This document shows positions 8,396-17,024 of a stretch of DNA of 64,000 nt, one piece after another. The position numbers were made by a program, and so were the translations under genes. The notes below the pieces were generated by a model. The model saw only the letters and a program-made list of their open reading frames with translations. It searched no databases and was not told the origin of the DNA. The DNA is from Taibaiella chishuiensis (lineage in GTDB: Bacteria > Bacteroidota > Bacteroidia > Chitinophagales > Chitinophagaceae): NCBI RefSeq assembly GCF_003014535.1, contig NZ_PYGD01000005.1, positions 124,001 to 188,000 of the forward strand. Reading direction: 5' to 3'. How positions within the stretch are numbered: position 1 is the stretch's first letter; the number at the start of each line of letters is the position of its first letter.

Positions 8396-8429
8396 AAAAA
8401 AAGCCCTTGCCTGCTGATGCGACAAGGGC
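8396..8429 (-). terminator. Intrinsic terminator of the lipoprotein gene
   Basis: GCCCTTG (8403-8409) pairs with CAAGGGC (8423-8429). On the minus strand the stem is followed by seven T (complement of 8396-8402). It lies 64 bp beyond the stop of the gene at 8493 and separates it from the TonB receptor gene. Confidence 0.85.
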
Positions 8430-8492
8430 GGAAAGATGTTCCCAAAGGAAGTATAACACTTTAGCAGCGGGTAAGAACCGGATTCCGGCCGG

Positions 8493-9002
8493 TTAATGCG
8501 CCTGCTGGTCTTTTAATACAACCGTACCCATATGGGTATTATCGACCACGACCATCAATACCGGGCGTATCGTATAGGATTGTTTGGCGCCCTTTATCGT
8601 CTCGTAGGTAAAGACCAGTTGATCACCCGTCTCCTTTTTAAGGCTTATGGGCTTCAGTTCGGTGGCCATATCGGTTTCATCTGCCACGACTGCGATCACA
8701 AACTGTTTGGCAAAATCAATAGCGGTGGGCATACCATTTTTCCCCATATGCGCCGCCGCTCCGAATATATTATCGAAGTCCTGCTGCGTGGTAATGCGGG
8801 GAGCAGGTAAGGGCCCTGGCTTCACGGTGTTTTTTACAAAGTACCCCTCGGCCACGGTATAGGGAACGTCGGCGGTCGCGGGCGCCGGGCTGGCTTCCTG
8901 TACAGGTGCCGCCGGCAAACTGTTTTCGGAGGTTTTACCGCTGCCGCAGGACTGCAACAGGCAAACGCCCAGTAAGGCAACAATGGATGTTTTGTATAGC
9001 AT
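8493..9002 (-). CDS. Small lipoprotein of unknown function
   Basis: 169 residues. A type II signal peptide ends in the lipobox LLQSC (Cys19), followed by a low-complexity linker rich in Pro, Ala and Ser (about 20-48) and a compact domain of about 110 residues containing FVKNTVKPGPLP and IDFAKQFVIAVVADETD. Similar architecture is seen in Bacteroidota lipoproteins with protease-complex or inhibitor-like folds, but I do not recognise a named family with certainty. It is a single-gene unit between the kinase at 9086 and its own terminator at 8396-8429. It is expected in the periplasm-facing or outer membrane. Confidence 0.72.
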   Translation of the reverse strand: MLYKTSIVALLGVCLLQSCGSGKTSENSLPAAPVQEASPAPATADVPYTVAEGYFVKNTVKPGPLPAPRITTQQDFDNIFGAAAHMGKNGMPTAIDFAKQFVIAVVADETDMATELKPISLKKETGDQLVFTYETIKGAKQSYTIRPVLMVVVDNTHMGTVVLKDQQAH

Positions 9003-9085
9003 AGCTGTCCGGTATTTTTAACAGTTAGGTTTTGATATATGTGTTAGTACGTGCATACGGATACAACACGCTTTCGGCCGGGCTA

Positions 9086-10162
9086 TCAGGCCGGGCTCAC
9101 CTGGCGTTTCGCCGTTTTCAGGGTTACTTTATCGATAGCGTTGATCCGCAGGAATACATAGAAATCATCGTCATCATCATTGATCAGCAAAGTATGCCGC
9201 TCTTTGTAACCGTTGTTCAGGTGGCGTTTAATCAGCGGAATACCAATACCGGCACTGTGTTCCTTGTTCCGCACCCCTTTCTTGTTATAGACCGCGAATA
9301 TCAGATCGCCCTTGTCTATTTTAAGCTGGACCACGATACTTTTTACCGGGTCGTAGTAGGCGCCGTGTTCGAAAGCATTCTCCACGAAGCACATCAGTAC
9401 ATGGGGCAAAATACGATAGTCGGCATGTGCCGGCACAGATTTGGAATAGGAAATATTAATATCGGGATACCTTCTTTTGTAAATAGAGATAAGACTTTCC
9501 ACGGTTTCGATCTCGCGGCTTAATGCGATCATGCCATCGCTGCCCGTTTTTACAACGGAGGATTGCATGATGCTCATCAATGCATTCATATCGCGGCCCA
9601 GGCCCGGCGATAAGGCTTCGATCTCATGCCGGAAGGAGTCCAGGGTATTAAACAGGAAATGCGGGTTGATCTGGGCTTTTAAAGCGGTATTTTCCAGCTC
9701 CAGGTTCTGCTGCTTCATTTTCTCGATTTCGAGGTCTTTAAGCCGTAACCGGTTGCGCTTGTCCATGCGGGCGAACCAGTAACTGGTAGAATACACCATG
9801 AAACCGAACCACTGCCAGGTAAAGACAAGGATGATATAATAAGGCGATGTGCCCGCAGTAGAAGGGGTAACATGAAAGAGGTAGGGATCTATGATAAAGG
9901 CAAACAAATAACGCAATAATACGCTGCCGGCCCATAGCCCTACCTCTGCTATACCAAACTTGAAGTATTTGCCCGTCTCGTAATAACGGGGCAATACCCA
10001 TAGTGCATTCACATAAAAGATCAGGGCCGAGATCAGGTTAGATACTATGCCCTCATAAATAGTGCCCCAGAGGTCGTGGCCAACATGTACAAGAATAGAT
10101 AAGGTTACATAAGCAACCCAAATCAGTAAATGCCAACCTGCTTTTGGTATACTACGATTCAT
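9086..10162 (-). CDS. LytS-type sensor histidine kinase, no adjacent response regulator
   Basis: 358 residues. The N-terminal half has four predicted membrane helices (about residues 8-28, 38-60, 72-95, 105-130). A short coiled coil (about 140-165) leads into the His_kinase domain with the phosphoacceptor motif NPHFLFNTLDSFRHEI. The ATPase domain has the N-box FVENAFEHGAYYDP and a G-box at GIGIPLIKRHL. Such kinases usually have a LytTR-type response regulator beside them; here none is present on either side, so its partner must be elsewhere. It lies upstream of the lipoprotein gene at 8493, with an 83-bp gap. Confidence 0.88.
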   Translation of the reverse strand: MNRSIPKAGWHLLIWVAYVTLSILVHVGHDLWGTIYEGIVSNLISALIFYVNALWVLPRYYETGKYFKFGIAEVGLWAGSVLLRYLFAFIIDPYLFHVTPSTAGTSPYYIILVFTWQWFGFMVYSTSYWFARMDKRNRLRLKDLEIEKMKQQNLELENTALKAQINPHFLFNTLDSFRHEIEALSPGLGRDMNALMSIMQSSVVKTGSDGMIALSREIETVESLISIYKRRYPDINISYSKSVPAHADYRILPHVLMCFVENAFEHGAYYDPVKSIVVQLKIDKGDLIFAVYNKKGVRNKEHSAGIGIPLIKRHLNNGYKERHTLLINDDDDDFYVFLRINAIDKVTLKTAKRQVSPA

Positions 10163-10247
10163 GCTCCGGATTGTTTTTAATTGGTCAGATATGCGGCAAA
10201 AAATGATCGATATATGACAACAAAGTTGAATCCGAAGATATATATTT

Positions 10248-10445
10248 TTATTGATTAGTTACAACACATTCGTTTCTTGTGTTGGGATAAAAATAGGGAG
10301 GAGCATTGTAAGGTGGGGCACAAAGATACGTTTCGCGGGGGGCTGCAAGCGCTTCCTCTCCGGCCCGTACAGCCTGCATTACATCGGGATTCAGCCTGAT
10401 CAGGCTATGCTTTTTCAACACCAGCTTTTTGTTTATTTGTTTCAT
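10248..10445 (-). CDS. Putative lanthipeptide-like RiPP precursor peptide
   Basis: 65 residues. The N-terminal half reads KKLVLKKHSLIRLN followed by PDVMQAVRAGEE. This matches the layout of Bacteroidota class I lanthipeptide leaders (K-L-L-K, hydrophobic-x-x-L-N, then M-x-x-V-x-G/A). The C-terminal half, after about residue 34, is a plausible core with two Cys, several Thr and many Pro and Tyr. It has a good promoter at 10473-10504. No LanB/LanC dehydratase or cyclase, peptidase or exporter is in the window. The assignment rests on leader pattern only; it could be another small secreted or regulatory peptide. Confidence 0.55.
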   Translation of the reverse strand: MKQINKKLVLKKHSLIRLNPDVMQAVRAGEEALAAPRETYLCAPPYNAPPYFYPNTRNECVVTNQ

Positions 10446-10472
10446 AATGAACGTTTTTTCAGAAAGTTAAGA

Positions 10473-10504
10473 CAAATAATTTTCAGTTTCGCATAAATCA
10501 CAAA
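10473..10504 (-). promoter_or_regulatory. Promoter of the small precursor-like gene
   Basis: On the minus strand TTTG (complement of 10501-10504), a 20-bp spacer, then ATTATTTG (complement of 10473-10480), one mismatch from TAnnTTTG. The start codon is about 28 bp downstream. Confidence 0.6.
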
Positions 10505-10729
10505 AAAAAAGAAAATATTCAACAACACAAGTAAAAATTATCTATAAAATACTAAAAACTAAACACTTGAATACAAACATAAAACATATAAACCCGTATA
10601 AAAATGGCCTTAAAGCCGCTAAAATGGCTTGATGACCGGAATAAAAACAAGACCAATAAAACACGTTGTAACCCGGCATTGCCGGTCTTACATTTTTAAT
10701 AAATTTAACATTTTCGACAGCCATAAAAT

Positions 10730-10768
10730 AGCCCCGAGCAGGCATTTTTTCCGGGCTTTTTCTTTTTT
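10730..10768 (+). terminator. Orphan plus-strand terminator-like hairpin
   Basis: AGCCC (10730-10734) pairs with GGGCT (10753-10757), followed by TTTTCTTTTTT. No recognised plus-strand gene precedes it, so it may belong to a small RNA or be fortuitous. Confidence 0.4.
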
Positions 10769-10950
10769 AACAGCGAAAGCCGATAATTGTTTTAATTTTT
10801 TTAATAAGTTCTATAAAGTTTGTCCCGCCCTCTTTTTGGCTTCTTTTGAGGCACAAGATCAACATGTAAAAAAACACAAAACTGTTGTTATCTGAACCTT
10901 TTTTAGGGCCGGACAGGGCGCCGGAGCGAAATGCGTGCTTGCAGCAACCA

Positions 10951-10984
10951 GGATCAAGCGGAATTTCGGGTCAAGCAGAATTTC
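10951..10984 (+). repeat. Tandem 18-bp imperfect direct repeat with a distant inverted copy
   Basis: GGATCAAGCGGAATTTC (10951-10967) is followed by GGTCAAGCAGAATTTC (10969-10984). An inverted copy ATTCCGCTTGATCC lies at 11562-11575, and a CTGGGGG/CCCCCAG pair sits just inside both ends. The pair could be terminal repeats of a degenerate non-autonomous element of about 625 bp. No clear target-site duplication is seen. Confidence 0.6.
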
Positions 10985-11203
10985 TGGGGGATAAAAGCCT
11001 TGTTCTTAAAACGAATCATCATTTTGCCAGATCCCTATTTATTTGCTTAGCTATTCTTAGTGCCTCGCTACGAATTTACATGGCCTGGCAGCTACTACTA
11101 TTTGCATCAGTGGAATACGTTTTTTCTCGCAGCGATACGGCGACACAGTGAATGGGTGAATATTGATCATAACATCTGGCCACCAACCGCATAGGAATGC
11201 TTT

Positions 11204-11240
11204 GCTAGACGCCCATTACATGCATTGCCGGGCGTCTAGC
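11204..11240. repeat. 11-bp perfect inverted repeat
   Basis: GCTAGACGCCC (11204-11214) and GGGCGTCTAGC (11230-11240) with a 15-base loop. No T-run follows on either strand, so it is not a canonical terminator. It lies roughly in the middle of the 10951-11575 inverted-repeat segment. Confidence 0.75.
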
Positions 11241-11561
11241 CAGGAAACAACCAAACATACCGACCTTTAGAAAAAGGGCGTTAATAAACCGCGTAGCGTT
11301 CATGAGCACCAACAGGAAAATAAAAAATACAGCGAATAAATGCTGCAGGACGACGTATAGAAAGAAATACAGTTCCCACAGTCTGGCCCTGTACCTTAGT
11401 TCGTTCGTCATTCCTTCGTCCATTTTTTGCTACCGCCCGGACTTATTTCTTTTAGGCGTACAAGGCATTTTTAGCACTTTTTCTACAGTCTTGATTTTTG
11501 CTTCTTTGTATTAAGACAAAGAAGAATAAAAATCAGGGTAAGTATACCGGAGCCCCCAGGT

Positions 11562-11575
11562 ATTCCGCTTGATCC
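11562..11575 (-). repeat. Inverted copy of the 10951 repeat
   Basis: ATTCCGCTTGATCC is the exact reverse complement of the first 14 bases at 10951-10964. See the entry at 10951. Confidence 0.65.
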
Positions 11576-11774
11576 GGAATTTCCAGGTGGACATTAAGCA
11601 TCGAGTTTGCAGATATGTTCCCGTAATTATCAAGGGAAATAATAGGGTGCGCTTAGGCTATCCAGAATAGATAAATGTACTACAATACCAGAGGTCCTCG
11701 CGGGCGAATGTGATCCCGTGAAATTTATATTTTCTAGCCGCGGCACTGCGAGAAAATAAAATATGGGTTGAAAT

Positions 11775-11800
11775 AAAAAATTCCCGCGTAGTAACGGGAA
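11775..11800 (-). terminator. Minus-strand terminator, second of a tandem pair
   Basis: TTCCCG (11781-11786) pairs with CGGGAA (11795-11800). On the minus strand the stem is followed by six T (complement of 11775-11780). It directly follows the terminator at 11804-11828 in the direction of transcription. Confidence 0.7.
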
Positions 11801-11803
11801 AAG

Positions 11804-11828
11804 AAAAAAGCCTGGTGAACCAGGCTTT
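11804..11828 (-). terminator. Minus-strand terminator, first of a tandem pair
   Basis: AAAGCCTGG (11807-11815) pairs perfectly with CCAGGCTTT (11820-11828), loop TGAA. Six T follow on the minus strand (complement of 11804-11809). The nearest known minus-strand gene upstream is KatG, beyond a plus-strand gene, so this pair must terminate an unannotated transcript arising in 11829-12150. Confidence 0.8.
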
Positions 11829-11861
11829 CCGGATAGTACCGGGGGGAGTACCACCCTCTTC

Positions 11862-12000
11862 TTAAAAAAACGAGGTATAATGAGGCATTTATGCCAGGAT
11901 CAGCGACCTGATGTTTACGGTGTAAAAGTGCTCATAATTCATGATACAGTCTACATAACGCTGTTAATTACTGTAAATACAACGCGTTAATTACTGTAAA
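11862..12000 (-). other. Candidate orphan transcription unit with two tiny ORFs
   Basis: Reading on the minus strand: two direct repeats (12000-11986 and 11977-11963), then an ORF of 17 codons from ATG at 11942 to TAA at 11889 (peptide MNYEHFYTVNIRSLILA), then an immediately adjacent in-frame ATG and an 8-codon ORF (11888-11862), then the tandem terminators at 11828-11775. The order resembles a leader-peptide or attenuator layout, but no gene lies downstream for more than 1.3 kb, so a small RNA or small-protein gene is equally possible. I do not recognise the peptide. Confidence 0.45.
11963..12000. repeat. Two 15-bp direct repeats spaced by about two helical turns
   Basis: GTTAATTACTGTAAA occurs exactly at 11963-11977 and 11986-12000, 23 bp apart start to start. 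It is placed 20-58 bp upstream of the tiny minus-strand ORF and about 150 bp upstream of the plus-strand gene at 12153. This is a candidate activator or repressor binding pair. Confidence 0.75.
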
Positions 12001-12081
12001 GCACTTTAAAACAACAGTTTCACAAGCAACAGGTGTTGCCCCCTTGCTGCCCTCATTCTACCAAGAAATGTGCTACAAGGC

Positions 12082-12110
12082 TTGTATTCCCGGCACAAAC
12101 ACCTATCTTG
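12082..12110 (+). promoter_or_regulatory. Possible promoter of the gene at 12153
   Basis: TTG at 12082-12084, a 19-bp spacer, then TATCTTG at 12104-12110, one base short of TAnnTTTG. The start codon is 43 bp downstream. Confidence 0.35.
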
Positions 12111-12152
12111 TTTTTATATACCTGTTCACAACCCTGAAATCATTTCAACTAC

Positions 12153-12911
12153 ATGGCAAATCCCAGTAAATTTTACCTGACCCATATGAACGCACGTACC
12201 CAATACCGTGCCACCTGGGATCCTACCAAGAAACTGGTTATCGGTTATATCGGCAAACTGCAAAACGGCGTACTGAGTATTTATTCTTCCCTTGAAAAAG
12301 AGGGCATTCCGGCACAGGTGCAGATCGACGACTCGGGTGCAGCCATGGATTATACCTCCCACGATAGTGTCAGTATTACCACCAAACTGGCCGGATCGTC
12401 GCCGGTAGCCGGTAGTGTGCTGACCGACCTTGATGCGGGTTTCAGCCTGGCCTTTAAAAGCGATCGCAGTATTGTTTTCCAGACCAGTAACCACAAAGTG
12501 CACCAGCTCGTTAACCTGGCTGAGATCGAACAGGCCGTGCTCGACAAATACGAAAATGGAAGCTGGAATAAGGAATGGCTGATCGTTACGGAACTGGTAG
12601 AGGCCGATTCGGCTACCATCATTATTTCCAACAGCAGCAACGGTGTACTCGACCTGAAAGCCAATGCCAGTGCGGGCACCGCTCAACTCAGCCTGGCCAA
12701 TGCCGCCCTGGGCCTTTCTGTAGCCAGGGAGCAAGGCAGTACACTCAAATACATTACCCAAAACGGGTTAACCCCGCTCTACCGGGTCATGGGTATCAGG
12801 CATCCCTTCCTGGGCGACCCCTCGTTGCATACAAAAAGCATTCCTGCTACAGGCGGGCAATACAGCCCCTTTCAAATACAGGAATTTGACGAGCGCGAAC
12901 TGGCGGATTAA
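12153..12911 (+). CDS. Unrecognised cytoplasmic alpha/beta protein
   Basis: 252 residues, no signal peptide, no membrane helix and no cysteine. It is clearly coding by codon pattern. Beta-rich N-terminal half (GYIGKLQNGVLSIYSSLEKE, then SVSITTKLAG). A central helix (LAEIEQAVLDKYENGSWN) leads into a strand pair WLIVTELVEADSATIIISNSS, and then GSTLKYITQNGLTPLYRV. I do not recognise a named family. The central and final motifs superficially recall the VVTEV and GSTLAFRV strands of gasdermin N-terminal domains, and the length is similar to bacterial gasdermins. However, no protease gene is adjacent and no N-terminal palmitoylated Cys exists, so this is only a hypothesis. It stands alone, convergent with KatG. 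Confidence 0.75.
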   Translation: MANPSKFYLTHMNARTQYRATWDPTKKLVIGYIGKLQNGVLSIYSSLEKEGIPAQVQIDDSGAAMDYTSHDSVSITTKLAGSSPVAGSVLTDLDAGFSLAFKSDRSIVFQTSNHKVHQLVNLAEIEQAVLDKYENGSWNKEWLIVTELVEADSATIIISNSSNGVLDLKANASAGTAQLSLANAALGLSVAREQGSTLKYITQNGLTPLYRVMGIRHPFLGDPSLHTKSIPATGGQYSPFQIQEFDERELAD

Positions 12912-13027
12912 GCAAGCCGGCATTTCCGGATACCGGCTAAAAAGAGCATTTACAGGCAGTTTCCGAAAAACAGAACAGAACCGAAGGAATACAAAACTAA
13001 ATTATATACCTAATAAAATAAGGCATA

Positions 13028-13058
13028 AAAAAAGGGCAGGTGAACAACACCTGCCCTT
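13028..13058 (-). terminator. Intrinsic terminator of the catalase-peroxidase gene
   Basis: AAGGGCAGGTG (13032-13042) pairs perfectly with CACCTGCCCTT (13048-13058), loop of five. On the minus strand it is followed by a T-run (complement of 13027-13033). It starts 17 bp beyond the katG stop. Confidence 0.93.
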
Positions 13059-13074
13059 GCTATAACACGGATCT

Positions 13075-15396
<2,322 letters not shown>

Positions 15397-15402
15397 CTAA
15401 AT

Positions 15403-15410
15403 CAAATTTA
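15403..15410 (-). promoter_or_regulatory. -7 element of katG
   Basis: The complement reads TAAATTTG, an exact TAnnTTTG, 25 bp upstream of the start codon. No good -33 match is seen, which is compatible with an activated promoter. An OxyR-type site was not recognised by eye. Confidence 0.5.
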
Positions 15411-15630
15411 TCAAAGTTTCCCGACCGTTGTATGCCGGGGAAGATAGAGTAATTTTAGCCGGAAATAGAGTAATTCGATAGGCAACCCGGGTAATACACC
15501 TGCAAAACCTTACCCATAAAGGATTACAGGGCATCTGTAATGGTACCTGAAACAAGGCGGGAAGGGTACGGTTGCGGGTAGCAGGCTAAAAGTTTAAACA
15601 GGCTTAGCATAGACACCGCAGAATTTCCAC

Positions 15631-15638
15631 TAATTTCG
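15631..15638 (+). promoter_or_regulatory. Possible -7 element of the quinone-oxidoreductase-like gene
   Basis: TAATTTCG, one mismatch from TAnnTTTG. It supports starting translation at 15667 rather than at the ATG at 15640, which would sit almost on the transcription start. Confidence 0.35.
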
Positions 15639-15666
15639 AATGCCCTTTTTTAGCGGGCCCCTACCT

Positions 15667-16638
15667 ATGAACAACATGAAAGCTATCGTTTACCGCAAAT
15701 ACGGTCCGCCCGACGTGGCCCGACTCAGTACCCTGCCCCGGCCTGTACCCCGCGACAACCAGGTGCTGATCCGGGTAAAAGCAACCACGGTAAATCGCAC
15801 CGACTCCGGCTTCCGGAGTGCCGAGTACTTTGTATCGCGCTTCTGGAGCGGCCTGATCAGGCCCAAATACCCGGTACTGGGTTGTGAGTTTGCCGGCGAG
15901 GTTATAGCCACCGGCAGTAAAGTAAAACAGTTTAAGGCCGGCGACCGGGTTTTCGGATACAATGATAAAAGTTTCGGCGGCCATGCCGAGTATATTGCCG
16001 TAGACGAGACCAGTGCCCTGGCCTTAGTGCCGGCCAGCCTGGATTATGATACCGCAGCGCCGTTAACCGAAGGTGCGCACTACGCCCTTAACAATATACG
16101 CGCCGCTAAAGTAAGTCCCGGACAACAGGTACTGGTTTATGGTGCAACCGGGGCCATTGGCACGGCGGCGGTACAGCTGCTCAAACACTTCGGTGCACGC
16201 GTTACCGCGGTGTGTAATACTAAAAATGTAGCGCTGGTGGAGCAATTAGGGGCTGATGTTGTGATCGACTACCTGCGCGAGGACTTTACCCAGACCGGCG
16301 AGCAGTATCATTTTATTTTTGATGCCGTAGGCAAAAGCTCCTTTACAGCATGCAGGCCTTTGCTTACCCCGCAGGGTATTTATATTTCAACGGAATTGGG
16401 AAAACGAGGCGCCAATATCTTCTATGCCCTTACCACTGCACGTTCCAAAGGACAAAGGGTACTGTTCCCGATCCCGGTCATCGACCAGCAGGATGTACTC
16501 CTGTTACAAGAACTGGCGAAACAGGGCGCCTTTACGCCTGTGATAGACCGCTATTATAACCTGGAAGAGATCGTGGAAGCTTACCGTTATGTAGAGACGG
16601 GACAGAAAACAGGGAATGTGGTGATTAAGGTAGCCTAG
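15667..16638 (+). CDS. MDR-family NAD(P)-dependent alcohol dehydrogenase / quinone oxidoreductase
   Basis: 323 residues. It belongs to the medium-chain dehydrogenase/reductase superfamily, quinone-oxidoreductase branch. It has a GroES-like N-terminal domain (about 1-125, with KAIVYRKYGPPDVARL and LGCEFAGEVIATG) and a Rossmann domain with nucleotide motif VYGATGAIGTAAVQLLK (about 146-162). The catalytic-zinc cysteine/histidine set of true alcohol dehydrogenases is not evident, so it probably reduces quinones or enals with NADPH. The start at 15667 (MNNMKAIVY) is preferred; the upstream in-frame ATG at 15640 adds nine unlikely residues. It is divergent from katG, which fits an oxidative-stress context, but no common operator was identified. 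Confidence 0.9.
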   Translation: MNNMKAIVYRKYGPPDVARLSTLPRPVPRDNQVLIRVKATTVNRTDSGFRSAEYFVSRFWSGLIRPKYPVLGCEFAGEVIATGSKVKQFKAGDRVFGYNDKSFGGHAEYIAVDETSALALVPASLDYDTAAPLTEGAHYALNNIRAAKVSPGQQVLVYGATGAIGTAAVQLLKHFGARVTAVCNTKNVALVEQLGADVVIDYLREDFTQTGEQYHFIFDAVGKSSFTACRPLLTPQGIYISTELGKRGANIFYALTTARSKGQRVLFPIPVIDQQDVLLLQELAKQGAFTPVIDRYYNLEEIVEAYRYVETGQKTGNVVIKVA

Positions 16639-16686
16639 CAGGGAATGGTTATTTGCTTTACAGCAAACGGCGCTGCTGATGCATGC

Positions 16687-16700
16687 TGCCGTATACGGCA
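16687..16700. repeat. 14-bp palindrome between convergent genes
   Basis: TGCCGTATACGGCA is followed by A6. It lies between the convergent ends of the oxidoreductase gene (16638) and the KTSC gene (16724). It could be a weak bidirectional stop signal. Confidence 0.4.
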
Positions 16701-16723
16701 AAAAAGGCAGTAGGATACCGCCT

Positions 16724-16921
16724 TTAATGCACTGGTTCAAATTCGTACTGGTTCCGGATATACCGGTTAAAGTAGCGGCCTTTGCTCTGCGCCTGCTTTA
16801 AACCTTCGTAGATCCAACCCGGAACATCCAGGTAGTTATAGTAACGGCCGGATACGAAGAGGAGGGTCAGGATACGGGTATCCCGGTCATAGGTAAATCG
16901 TTGGATGACGGATGAAGGCAT
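16724..16921 (-). CDS. KTSC domain-containing small protein
   Basis: 65 residues, essentially one KTSC domain (named after lysyl-tRNA synthetase-associated short domains). Sequence features: an N-terminal SSVIQRFTYDRDTRILTLLF strand pair, the central YYNYLDVPGWIYEGLKQA segment, and a C-terminal SKGRYFNRYIRNQYEF corresponding to the family's S-x-G-x-(Y/F)-FN motif. Function of the family is unknown; it may bind nucleic acid or tRNA. It is a single gene, convergent with the oxidoreductase gene. Confidence 0.9.
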   Translation of the reverse strand: MPSSVIQRFTYDRDTRILTLLFVSGRYYNYLDVPGWIYEGLKQAQSKGRYFNRYIRNQYEFEPVH

Positions 16922-17024
16922 GGACGTGTCATACAGGAGCCTTTACGCAAGGAAGCCCTGCAGTTATAACCTGTGATTACCGATATTGTTTTATATGCCC
17001 GGGCTTTATTTCTAAAAGATACGG

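Larger units (their letters stand above)
10505..11774. other. Gene-poor region with scattered hairpins and repeats
   Basis: No ORF here looks like a normal gene. An AT-rich stretch (10505-10720) contains a 31-codon ORF on the plus strand (10604-10699) with no support. A plus-strand stem-loop with T-run lies at 10730-10768. From 10951 to 11575 imperfect inverted repeats bracket about 600 bp. A minus-strand 72-codon hydrophobic ORF (11205-11423) overlaps the hairpin at 11204-11240 and is not convincing. The stretch may be remains of a small mobile element plus regulatory RNA. Confidence 0.5.

Noticed and set aside
10604-10699. 31-codon ORF on the plus strand before the orphan terminator at 10730
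   Set aside because: Too short and without promoter or homologue support to call a gene; mentioned only in the region entry.
10885-11151. 88-codon ORF on the plus strand
   Set aside because: Composition is unlike coding sequence; it spans the tandem repeat at 10951 and has no recognisable domain.
11205-11423. 72-codon hydrophobic ORF on the minus strand
   Set aside because: It overlaps a perfect inverted repeat at its 3' end, has no family resemblance, and lies in the possible remnant element; not enough support for a gene.
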